Source: Liolophura sinensis (Eukaryota; Mollusca; Polyplacophora; Chitonida; Chitonidae). Taken from it: a stretch of 64,000 nt of DNA. The position numbers and the translations under genes are program-made. Positions 22,420 to 33,097 of the stretch are shown here, piece by piece (within the stretch, counting starts at the first letter, position 1; every line of letters begins with the position of its first letter). The notes beneath the pieces are model-generated. The model had not been told where the DNA came from. It was given only the letters and a program-made list of their open reading frames with translations, and searched no databases. The stretch lies in NCBI RefSeq assembly GCF_032854445.1, contig NC_088302.1, positions 4,087,338 through 4,151,337 on the forward strand, read 5' to 3'.

Positions 22420-25400
22420 ACCCACCGCATCTCTCGCTTCTTGGTCTGTAAATATGTTGAAGTGTTCCCACAATGGCGGAACATGTGTGCAGTTCTCCTC
22501 GTCTTGCCGTTGCCTCTCTACTCCCACTGATGTATGTTCGTCGGTAACAAGGCAGCGTCTTAATGTAGCAGAACGACACTCATTGTTGTCAGCACGAAGA
22601 GACAACGCCGCTAACTAGCTAATTGTTTCGTTATTTAACCATGAAGTCGATGAGCAACAACTGTAAGATAGGTAATCCTGTTTGAACTTACCTATGTCTG
22701 CCATGATTATTTCTTCGTCAAATTCGGCTTGAGCCAGTATTTCTCCCCTTAATAAATAACAAAGCATCAATCATATGAAACAAAATCACTAGTTTTTGAC
22801 ACTACATGATTAACACAACAAAACTAAATAAAGCAGAGAGTATACATATAGGGAAGAGTCAAGAAGCCAAAGCTGCTAATCGCGGTCATCAGGAAGGCCA
22901 AAAACTGGCTGATTATGGGCGTCAGGAATGTAGGAGTCACAAGGCCAAAACCTGCTTATCGCAGTCATCAGGAAGGGAGGAATCAAAAGGCCAAAAGCTA
23001 CGGATCCTGGACATCAGGAAGGGAGGGGTCAAAGATCAAAACCTGCTGATCACAGACGTTAGGAAGGAAAGAGTCATTAGGCCAAAACCTGCTAATCGTG
23101 CACATCAGGAAGGGAGGAGTCAAAAGGCCAAACCTGTTGATCACTGGCATCACGGAGGGATGGTGAGGTCAAAAGGACAAAAGCTGCTGGTCATAGGTTT
23201 CGGGGTGTGAGCATTTAAAAGACCAATACCTGATGATCACGGGCGTCAGGTGTGGTTTTCAAGATGTCAGTAATATTCTTCTTCCACAGTCACCATATTA
23301 ACATCTGCAACTGTTTCGATACAACTCGAAACAACTGTACCATCAAAGGGCTATAGGATGAAAAAGTACACATCCCACCGTGCCATTATGTTAATTGTTA
23401 ACTTTGATAAAACCTACTGTCCATGGTGTCACCATATTTATTGTTAACTTTGATAAAACCTACGGTCCATGGTGTCACCATATTTATTGTTAACTTTGAT
23501 AAAACCTACGGTCCATGGTGTCACCATATTTATTGTTAACTTTGATAAAACTTAAAAGTCCATGGAATTATCACGTTTATTGTTAACTTTGATAAAAACT
23601 TGTACTGCATGGAGTCATCTTGTTTATGGCAGACTTCGAAGAAAAAGAATGGGCCCTTAGTGATACACAGGAGGTTGGGACACATTAAGTATGGAAGCTT
23701 ACATATTGACAGCGATATATTGAATCACGCTACGAGATTTAGTTGAGATTCAGTCGAGATCAGGACAACAACGTAACACTGGCGAGATTTCATTGACACA
23801 CTAACGATATTTAGTCGCGCCCTTGTTTAAGTGCCTAATGAATATCGTGTCCTCTTGGAATCTTGCCATGGATCGGGAGTTCTTTTTCTATTTCTCTACC
23901 AAATCTCGTTCGAATCTTAAATCTTTCTTAAATCTTGACCAAGTCTCATGTCGTTCGGTCCCTTCACTGAGCACTTGCACTTGCCTCTAATCTATCTTCC
24001 AGTCATTCTGACGAGACTGACGATAGAGTGACTTTGAACGCTATTCAGTCGGGATTTTCGTTCTGGAACGCGCATTGTCGAAAGAAATGACGTCCGAATT
24101 TTGTCAGAATGCCCCAACGTTTTCCGAATCTCATATTGTCGTCCTCTTCCCAAGTTCAAATATAAGCTTCAGTTACAAGGGGAATTACATCAATTATTTC
24201 GAAGAAACCACAATATTGTGTCGAGAACCTAGGTAACATTCTGACGAGATCAGGTCAAGAATCAATGCACTGTGCGATATTTTGTCCAGATTCGGACGAG
24301 GTGATTTCAACAAGGACACAAAATACCGACAGCAACGCGAGACGATATCTGACTCCGAAGGAGATATATTGAAGAGTGTAAGGCTTCACAATACATACAT
24401 CTGTACCATAGCTTGTCCACGACAACCACATGGAAAACGTAACATATCTCAAGACTCAACTTGAAAGTAAGCAAAGCTATACAAAACAATTTGGAACCAT
24501 ATTACTTTCGTAGAAAATGAAAGCCTCTCAAGTGAAGACCTCACCATGGATTGACTATCATACTGTGACCCCACGTCACATAGGGGGATTTCAGATCACG
24601 TGCTGGTGAAGCAGCCGCAATGTACATTTGTTGATCGACAGCTCGCGTGCGAAGGATGGCCTCCCAGTGCGCAGGTCCGGTCACATTGTTGAACGCGCCC
24701 GCCATAAATACCAGTTTACATCCTATCAAATGTAAACAAATATAAAGGTGTGTTAGGACCTATCATTCATAAAGCAAAGTAGCCATACAGAATCCATTCG
24801 AGTGTCAATCAAACCAAGTTTATGAACATAAAACCGAAAATAAAACCGATGATTTCTTGTCTGCTCGAAAAACTGCTTTTTGTGGTCTTGTGAGAAAATT
24901 GTGTAACACAGCTCTTAAAAGAGAAGAAAACACAAAAATGACGCCAAAATCAGATGAAAGAGCGTCAAAACTTGCTTGCAAATATGCTCTAATATTTTTT
25001 ATTATATTTTGTATTTGGTACTTATCGTCGTTGCATAATAATGTTCTAAATCAGGATGTGATGCATGTCTAATAAATTTATTTGAATGTAAATTTGTTGT
25101 TTATATCCAAACAGTCTCTCAGCAACCTTCGGATGGTCGTGGGTTTTCCCCGGGCTCTGCCCGGTTTCCCCCCACCATAATGCTGGCCGCCGTCGTATAA
25201 GTGAAATATTCTTCACAATCAAATAAATAACTAAATAAATATATCCAAACATATTCATCTAATCTGAATTATGATAATATTTATGAATATATTAAAAATA
25301 TAAATATGATCAAAATCCAGGTTGAACACATTTGTTAGCTGAAAAGTCCAAATTCCAGTACAGATATATCTATTAAACACGTGTTACATCCTTATTTATA

Positions 25401-28400
25401 ACATTATTACCCTAAGACTATATATACTAAAAGAAGGCTCCAAATACCCACCATACAAAAATTATTTTCAAGTGTATTATTCTCTTTAAAGAAAAATCGA
25501 AAAAAATATTGAAGACTACATTTACGACTAACTTTTCGCATTCTTTCATCTGAATTTAATTTTTAGGTTTTCTCCATCTTTAAATTTTCTTCACCAAATC
25601 GCTTGGAATGCCTGCCGGAGTATAAAATTTTACCCACATGTGACCCATTTAGCCGCTATATTGGAGAAATATGGAAATCTAAATGAATATTAATGAAGAC
25701 ACAACTCCACATCAACCAATTAAAATCTCTACTCGTTTGTCAAGGTATTTTGCCTGTACGAAGATTACACGGATTAAGTCACTTTTCATTCTTGTCTGGG
25801 ATCTTTTCGACGGATCATACATACAATCGCTTGATTCGAATTGTCTGTCGTGGAGAGTATGAAACACATTTTTTTTCTAAAGCAGATACTAAAAGCCACA
25901 TGTAGAGACCAGAGAAAAGCGATCTCGGACAGAACAATCTACTCTGGAACAGCAGTGTACTCTACCGCCTTCAACAACGGTGATCTCTGAACATATAGAG
26001 ACAGGAGATCTCTCAATAACAATGTTCCTCTCTCTTCATAGAAAACTGTTATCTCTAAAATAACAATGTACGGCTCACTACGTAGGAATAACAATGTACC
26101 TCTCTCTTGGCAGAAAATAGTTATCTCCAGAATAACAATGTACCTCTCTCTTGGCAGAAAATAGTTATCTCTAGAATAACAATGTACCTCTCTCTTGGCA
26201 GAAAATAGTTATCTCTAGAATAACAATGTATCTCTCTCTTGGCAGAAAATAGTTATCCCCAGAATAACAATGTATCTCTCTCTTGGCAGAAAATAGTTAT
26301 CTCTAGAATAACAATGTACCTCTCTCTTGGCAGAAAATAGTTATCTCTAGAATAACAATGTACCTCTCTCTTGGCAGAAAATAGTTATCTCTAGAATAAC
26401 AATGTACCTCTCTCTTGGCAGAAAATAGTTATCTCTAGAATAACAATGTACTTCACAGAAAACAGTTACCTTTGGAATAACAATGTACTTCTCTTTTCAC
26501 AGAGAATATACATTTTTTACATTTATACAACTGTATACCTTTTTGTCCATAAAGAAGAGTCATCTCCGGAAAACGTATATCATAGCAGATGCTCAAACCC
26601 ACTCGACAGATCGCTGAAAAACAAAAAGAACAGTGAAAACATGCTCTAGCTCTGTCTTAATAGCTGAATTCATCTATCAGATGTAGCATTTAAGACCAGG
26701 GGAAACTCACCACATATGGCCGTTTAACTGACAGCCCTTCCGCAGGGAAAAGCGAGATCTGGATTTGAACCTGGGACCTTATTGGTCAGAAGCTACAAGA
26801 CGTTCGAAAAAAACAGCGGACAGCGGATCTCGTAACGGAACACACATTTTCCGGATAAAACAACACACACGTTACATCACATTAATATTGAATTGCTGAT
26901 TCTCAGTGTGAATAATTGGGCTGAATAATAAAGGCAAAACATTCAACCTAGCATGACGATTGGATGAAGTGGAATGGAGGTATGCCCTCCGTTGCCCCCC
27001 CCCCCCCCCCCCCCAAAAAAAAACAAAAACAAAAAGAAAGAGAAGAACTGATTGTTTTCGTGATCATTTATAACTGGAAGAGGGCGCCAGACCAGATTTA
27101 TATACGCACCGATAAAGTATCCCAAAGTATGAAGTATATAAAAGGCGTACCATTTTTTGTGATGTTGCAAAACTGAGTTGCGATTTGTCTTATCAACAAG
27201 TCGAGCTAAAACAGGAGACATGTGCGGACACTAAGCTGGGAACAAAGGCTTATCAAAGTCTTAGATCTTGTTGCCTACATTCCCATACTTCAAATACATG
27301 AGAATACCTCCTCCTTTTCTTAGCATACAAAGAACAAAAATCGCTTTTGGCACATTGTCCATAGAATTTGCATGTGAAATTATGCAATAACTAGAACTGC
27401 GAAGCAGTTTTGGTCAGGGTCCCCGTCGTTTGTTGTTGTAATTAGTATTCTACGCCATCAAATAGAAGACAGCATACCTATGCGTAGTCGCACAAATGTT
27501 TCGGGAAATCATGGACAGTGCAGCAGGGGGCATTAAGTCTAATACCATAAACCTAGTGCAGCTGCCATCTGACTCCATGCTAAAGCCATAGGCTTTTGGC
27601 GTGACATAAAAAAAATCGGGCTCTTTAGTGCACAACTCGAGGTATAGGGGAATAATACTGCAAACTTTCAAGTTAATCGGTCAAGAGGTCTAGGCTGTAG
27701 GTGATACACAAAATTGAATAATAATAATAATAATAATAATTCGAAGCAAAACAATAAGTGTCTAATAAAAATTCAGGCCATGAAAAAGATGTGTCACAGG
27801 GTTGCACACCTTGACAACGCTCTACTCATCAAAGACGTGATCTTACACCACTGTATACGCCTTGGCCATGCTCTACACAGCAAGGACGTGATCTTGCACC
27901 ACTATATACACACTGACCATACTTTACACATAAAAGACGTGACCTTACACCATTGTATACACCTTGACCATGCTCTACACATGAAAGACGTGACCTTACA
28001 CCACTGTATACGCCTTGACCATGCTCTACACAGCAAGGACGTGATTTTACACCACTGTATACACCTTGACCAAGTTCTATACATGAAAGATGTGATCTTA
28101 CACCACTGCACACACCTTGGCCATGCTCTACACATAAAAGACGTGACTTTACACCACTGTATACACTCTGACCATGCTCTACACATAAAAGACGTGACCT
28201 TACACCACTGTATGGTTCAGAACCGCTTGTTGACCGCTGTTTTCATGTTGTGATATCGTAAACAATCATATAAACCGGCACAACTGCTGTCATCCAACCT
28301 GCTGCAGGTGGGCTAGATAAACTATAAAATATTAATTGTTAGATGAAAGGAAATAATAAAAAAAACATATGGCGTGGGTAAACCTTTTTACTCACGTGTA

Positions 28401-31400
28401 TCGAACGTAGTCAATCTGTAACCTCGGGCGAATGTTTCTGATTCTACGATACGCAGATTTGGTGGCAAATCTACATCAAACGCGTGCAACTGCGAAATGA
28501 CAAATATCAAGCTTAAAGCCACAGACAAAGTATGCAGCTACTACTTCATTTGAATTTAGATTTGAGATGTGTTTCAAACTCGCAGGTCAGCTCAGTAAAT
28601 TGCAAGATATAGTACACACAACGGTGTTATATGGACAGGGGACACTGCGATTAGATTCACCTCGATATACTAGCCGGGAGACACCGGGATCAAACCCGGG
28701 TCGGGTCATACCAAAGACTTCAAAAATGATACGTGCTGCTGCCTCTTCGACATGATACTTCAGTCGAGACAGCACTTTGTTGGCATGGACTGGCCCTGCC
28801 TCAAGAAAACACAGTACACACCCCTGGTCGTGGTTTGACTGAAAAATTGTTAAGTATAACGTTAAACCCCACGCATACATACATATGTACCTCGAACGTA
28901 GGCTTGTTAAGGCTTAGCCTTCCCACTGATGTCCTCGCGCGGGCTTAGCGTTCCCACCGATGTCCTCCCGCGGGTTTAGCGTTCCCACTGATGTCTTCGC
29001 GCTGTCTTAGCGTTCCCACTGATGTCCTCGCGCGGGCTTACCCTTCCCACTGATGTCCTCGCGCGGGCTAAGCCTTCCCACTGATGTCCTCGCGCGGGCT
29101 TAGCCTTCCCACTGATGTCCTCGCCCAAAATTACCCTTCCCACTGATATCTTCTCGCGGAACCATTCATGAGCATTCGACAATAAAATTGTTTCACGCGT
29201 TGGTTAGAATCATGTCCATGCTTCAAAACCAAAAAGAAAAACAAAAGGAAAATGCATGTGTCCAAAGTATTATTAAAAATAGAGGTTGAGACAATGGTTT
29301 TTTGACATCACTTCATGCATCATCACCATGACTCAGTGACATCGGCGTTTTTCAAAGTTTCCATACAAATCTGACTAGTGGTGGCAGTGGCGCGGTAACG
29401 GGTATTCCTGAGAAACAATACCAAACTGGTGGGGATGAAGAAGGGATGAATGTGTAGGCATAGTCATTTGAAACACACGTGAATTTTGCTAAGTAAAGGG
29501 GTAGAGATTTTGACCATTCACAAACCCATCCACTAAATCAAAACCATGGCAGCTAGATACCCTGACCTCAATCCTATCAGCTATATATAGTTAAAAATGG
29601 AGGTCTACCATGCAATTTGTAGATTCAGTGGCTCTTATTCTTCATGTGGGATCAAAAATACTTCAGTTATATGTGTGTATGTATGGAATGAGTGAGTGCT
29701 TGGGGTTTAACGTCGTACTCAACAATGTTTCAGTCATATGACGACGAGTGTATGTATGGATGTATGCCTTGGAATAACCTTCTGATCTGCCATTGCTGAG
29801 TATTAAGCGGCGCAACAAGTGCTATTTTAAAAGTCTTTGGAACTGACCGCTTATTGCCACGGAAGCCCAGTGAACAATGGAAGAAAGTTGTCTCAAGGGT
29901 CCTGTTGGGTTTGAACCACTACCTCGTGAGTCTGAGCGATTTAAGAGCAATCATTTAATGCGCGTGGCCACCACCTGTAATCTGCCATAAGAGTTTATCT
30001 ATAGAATCCAGAAACCAAAAGCACCCCAGTATGTCTTTCAAGACCGGTGGTGCGTTATTGTGGACATCTTTCACTGATTACATTCGAAATTAGGCGAACG
30101 TCACAACAGTACTGCCCAAAATACAAAGGGTGATTTTTTCCATTTATACCAGACACATGATTTGTCAGTCTGTCAGTCCTCGTCGTTTTCCTCACCTTCC
30201 GATAACTAGCGATAAGCTCTCCTTCGGGATCAATCACGTTACAGGTGTTGTACCGTTTCTCTCCTTCCTGTTCAACAATCGTCCCTGAAATCAAATATAC
30301 TTATTAATACCCCCAATAAAGCACATAAACGTGGTCAAGTGGAAAATATTGGAGGACGGGAAAACAAGCATTTCCAGATATAATCTGTACATTCTTTGTT
30401 TATTAATCGAGTAATTGGATCTGATTTACTTGGGCAGTAGTTTCGAGAAATCCCAATGTTTTCATATCATACAATCTACAGTCAAATGGAACATATTCCC
30501 GCGGCATCGACAAATTTCAGCTTCGTCTCCAGTTACGTCCCTTTGAGCTGGATTACCGAAAGCCATCTCAGTAACCTGGTAGAGGGAAGCAGACGGTAAT
30601 GAAGAGCATCACCTAATGACAAACTCATTCTCACTGAAAATGTCACCTCCTTCCATAAAAATCCTTCTATACAGACCGGAATGCACTTGCCTAAAGAATT
30701 CCACGAAAATAAATTTCTTCCCTCAGGCAAATTAAAGTCGCCGAGTGGTTGCCAAGCAACCTCATGCCCAATGACTTGAAAAGGAATACGCTGAGAGGAA
30801 GTCTTAAGGAGACGCAGAGCACGACCCTGCCATGCGATTGCGTAAATTTCTCTGACAATTATTTTCTGTCTGGCAGTCGCTGGCGGGTAATCTCAACAGA
30901 GGATTGGTGTTGTACGCTGGCTTCACTCCCATAATAAAGTCTCGTTAGCAGCTGGTAGCCATGCCCAAAGAGAGTGTTCACGTCTTACTACAACGCTGAC
31001 AACTCAATTTCTATGTTGCGCTGATTTTAAACACAACAGTTTGGTAGGGCCTAAGTGTGTAGAGAAAGAAGACCTTTTTGGCTAAAAGGTGTCTATTTAT
31101 TTCATTATATTTATTCATTAAGGCATAATTGTATTATTTGGCGATTTTTCGAAAAATCTGCTCTTAACGAGACCAATATAGATATTTATCATATGATATG
31201 ATAGGCAGGTATCAATTTTTTTCGCACTGAAGCATCACTTCAATACAACGTAACGTGTTTTTTTTAACAATTTATTATTTCACCTCTTCTCTTCACAATA
31301 AAATTTAAAACCAGATCATTTGAATCAATTATACTCTTTCACCACCAGTGCACAAACACTGGTTTGTCCATGATTTCCCAAAATTTGGGGACAAATGGCT

Positions 31401-32950
31401 TCCAATAGCAGCTGGGTTCAGTAGTTTGTAAAAGGCAAATTTCCCAGTACAAATTAAGGCCAACACAATGGACGGTAGAGAAATTGAATTATCGTCGAAG
31501 GCATGATGGTGGATGCTCACCTCCGATGAGATAGATACGAGATTTGCGGGCTGCCTCTCGGAGAGCTTGGATCGTCTCTCCCATCAACGGTTCGGCAGCC
31601 TTCTTCATCAAGCCTGGGGAACATGGCGTTACAAACAGCTCCTGAGCGGAAACATAATACATCAGGGCCTTAACCCAATTCCAAAACAACCAATTTTGTC
31701 TTCATTCGAAACATGAAATTTGATTATAAAACTTACTTCCTGAGGGCGAGAAACTAAGAAATGTGCCCAAATCGTAATTTCTAGTACCAAAAACAAAGCA
31801 GTGTGACGAAGATTTATACTGTGACTTAAAGCAGAAATGCATGGTAAATCCAGCCATGTTTGTACAGGAAATGGCAATATTGCTTCCTAAGATCGCATCT
31901 GAAGCATCATGACATTCGAGGACAGTTAATACTATATCGTTCTTCAGAAGAGATGTATGCATGACAAGATCGGTATTATACCACTGGATCAGCATTGATA
32001 AAAGACGGCTGCATTATTTGATACAGAGCATGCAGATGTAGGCGACAGCTTTGGACTGCCGACAAAATCTGCATGTGTTTTTGCACGGTCTGTTTTTACA
32101 TGACGCCAACACACTGCTGAAAAAGATGCCTGTGTATCCAGATGAGGTTTGTACTTTGTGCTAAAGGTACGAAAATATGAGGACGTTCTCACCGGAAGTG
32201 CCACCATGTTGGCGCCCTTAGCGGCCGCCTCTCCTACAAGTCTCGTGGCATGCGAGATGTTCTCTGATTTGGAAAGAACAACCGACATTTGTACCAAAGC
32301 CAGACGAAACTCTGAAAAAAAGTGAGTTATTGTTAAAGTTATTGTTCATCTAATATGGCCTATGATAAAAAAAAACACACCAAAATTATAAATTGATTAA
32401 ATAAAGTTATTTACGAAAGTCTAGACAATTCATTCTGATCTATCCTTGTTATTTATTAATGTATTTATTTATTTGATGTTTGCCTAACGCCATATTCAAG
32501 AATTTTCACTTATACGACGGCAGTTAGCGGAGTGTGTGGGTGGGGGAAACCAGAATGCCCGGTTTAAACCATCGACCTATGGCAAACGAGTGGTTAACGT
32601 TGCCACGTGTAATTTACAGGTGTACACACCACATTGAAAGAAAACAAGTGGTCTTCAACGACCGTTAACAATTTACACAGAAAACGTCGTCTAACGCTTA
32701 TTGTCACCAAGTTCCCACAACCCGCGAGACAGAGGGGTTGGGAGAGACTTTAATCCTTACATTGTGCTTTCCAATAGTATATGCCCAGCCATTGACGTGA
32801 ATAAGGACTAAATATACACTTGTCACAAGTCACGTCTTACATCATAGATGTATCACCCGAAGGCACACTCACTTGTTCCTTCAGCATGTGCGAGTACAAT
32901 ATGGAAACCCCTTAATATATTATACCCTACTTGTACTTACTTGATCCCAT
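20052..32950 (-). CDS. NIT2: Omega-amidase NIT2, nine exons (279 aa)
   Basis: Coding exons on the minus strand are 32950-32941, 32311-32193, 31641-31521, 30284-30196, 28489-28396, 26613-26539, 24722-24545, 22747-22692 and 20149-20052. All borders are GT..AG, phases match, and the product has 279 residues (human NIT2: 276). The enzyme is a nitrilase-superfamily amidase that hydrolyses alpha-ketoglutaramate and alpha-ketosuccinamate to 2-oxoglutarate or oxaloacetate and ammonia, in cytosol and mitochondria. The Glu-Lys-Cys triad is intact: E44 (ALPELFVTP), K113 (IASYRK) and C154 ([15 protein letters not shown]). Other family segments are [24 protein letters not shown] and [18 protein letters not shown], and the end [13 protein letters not shown] is typical. 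The loop after the catalytic Glu is unusual: [10 protein letters not shown] instead of ECFNSPYG. Exon 1 has only ten coding bases. Introns hold several minisatellites, and a 59-bp array lies upstream. Confidence 0.95.
20150..22691 (-). other. NIT2 intron 8
   Basis: This intron separates the last two coding exons. It holds a run of about 18 C followed by (CA)8 at 22388-22420 and otherwise unique sequence. An open frame at 22334-22605 (minus) reads into these simple repeats and does not match the NIT2 C terminus, which lies instead in the 20052-20149 exon. Confidence 0.7.
22850..23270. repeat. Degenerate 45-bp tandem repeat, about 9 copies
   Basis: Units share ggccaaaacctgctgatc and catcaggaagggaggagtc with many substitutions. 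The array lies in NIT2 intron 7, starting about 100 bp upstream (plus-strand right) of exon 8. Its divergence suggests an old array. Confidence 0.82.
23385..23620. repeat. 46-bp tandem repeat, about 5 copies
   Basis: Units contain ttgttaactttgataaaacc then tacggtccatggtgtcacca. Three central copies are nearly identical and the outer ones diverge. It lies in NIT2 intron 7. Confidence 0.88.
25105..25240 (+). mobile_element. SINE family A, 3' fragment
   Basis: The sequence reads agcaaccttcggatggtcgt, a ccgggctctgcccggtttcc hairpin, ataatgctggccgccgtc, gtataagtgaaatattcttc and an aaataaat tail. It lies in NIT2 intron 6 and lacks the tRNA head. Confidence 0.8.
26035..26510. repeat. 42-bp minisatellite, about 11 copies
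   Basis: Units read ctctcttggcagaaaatagt then tatctctagaataacaatgt. Central copies are almost identical. The array lies in NIT2 intron 6 and its right edge is about 30 bp from the splice donor of exon 6 (donor GT at 26538-26537, minus strand). On the minus strand the intron therefore begins almost directly with the array. Confidence 0.93.
26990..27016. repeat. Poly-C tract, about 20 C
   Basis: A run of about twenty C followed by an A-rich stretch lies in NIT2 intron 5. Similar poly-C runs occur at 22388-22405 and about 41370-41388. Such runs are prone to sequencing length errors. Confidence 0.85.
27800..28215. repeat. 51-bp minisatellite (unrelated family), 8 copies
   Basis: Units contain cttgaccatgctctacacat then aaaagacgtgaccttacacc. 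The length, 17 codons, keeps one plus frame and two minus frames open; the plus frame repeats [17 protein letters not shown]. It lies in NIT2 intron 5, close to exon 5, and shares only its length with the 51-bp family at 16.6 and 39 kb. Confidence 0.9.
28396..28489 (-). other. NIT2: NIT2 exon 5 (catalytic-core linker)
   Basis: This exon encodes [18 protein letters not shown] and the rest of the segment after the catalytic Lys. It replaces the usual IHLFDIDVPGK of NIT2, so the helix and loop after the Lys are also diverged. It is listed because it is too short and diverged to be noticed easily. Confidence 0.85.
28640..28885 (+). mobile_element. SINE family B copy
   Basis: It includes a tRNA-head remnant with gggatcaaacccgggtcggg, the body segment tcataccaaagacttcaaaa, and the tail gactgaaaaattgttaagta with aacgttaaaccccacg and a (catac)n run. 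It lies in NIT2 intron 4. Confidence 0.78.
28905..29160. repeat. 31-bp GC-rich tandem repeat, about 8 copies
   Basis: Units read ttcccactgatgtcctcgcg then cgggcttagcc. The array begins directly after the SINE B tail and is much more GC-rich, with more CpG, than its surroundings. It lies in NIT2 intron 4. Confidence 0.9.
29690..29755 (-). mobile_element. SINE family B tail fragment
   Basis: The sequence gtgcttggggtttaacgtcg followed by tactcaacaatgtttcagtc is the reverse complement of the SINE B tail. Only the last 65 bp or so are present, in NIT2 intron 4. Confidence 0.75.
32450..32590 (-). mobile_element. Diverged SINE family A fragment
   Basis: Tttatttatttgatgtttgc, cttatacgacggcagttagc and a weakened gcccggttt region match SINE A in reverse. 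The copy is older than the others, with many substitutions. It lies in NIT2 intron 1. Confidence 0.65.
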
Positions 32951-33097
32951 TTTGGTAGAATCAGTCTATCAGCCTTTGTTCTGTAGCTTCCTTTTAAAAC
33001 AAACAAACATAATGGGGTTAAAAATGCAGCTACAGGAAGAACATCCAAAGAGTCCCAAGGCGATATAAAACTCAACTATCTCACCACCTTCAGGTTA

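Noticed and set aside
22334-22605. Minus-strand frames after NIT2 exon 8 as a possible C terminus
   Set aside because: They do not match the family and run into poly-C and (CA)n. The exon at 20052-20149 matches the expected C terminus and phase.
27714-28253. 179-codon frame with Asn run and His-rich repeats
   Set aside because: It is a reading of an (aat)n run and a 51-bp minisatellite inside a NIT2 intron.
30055-30195. [14 protein letters not shown] in the frame beyond NIT2 exon 4, which looks like the GICYDMRF active-site segment
   Set aside because: It lies past a good donor and lacks the surrounding motif. The true catalytic-Cys exon ([12 protein letters not shown]) is at 26539-26613 and joins in phase.
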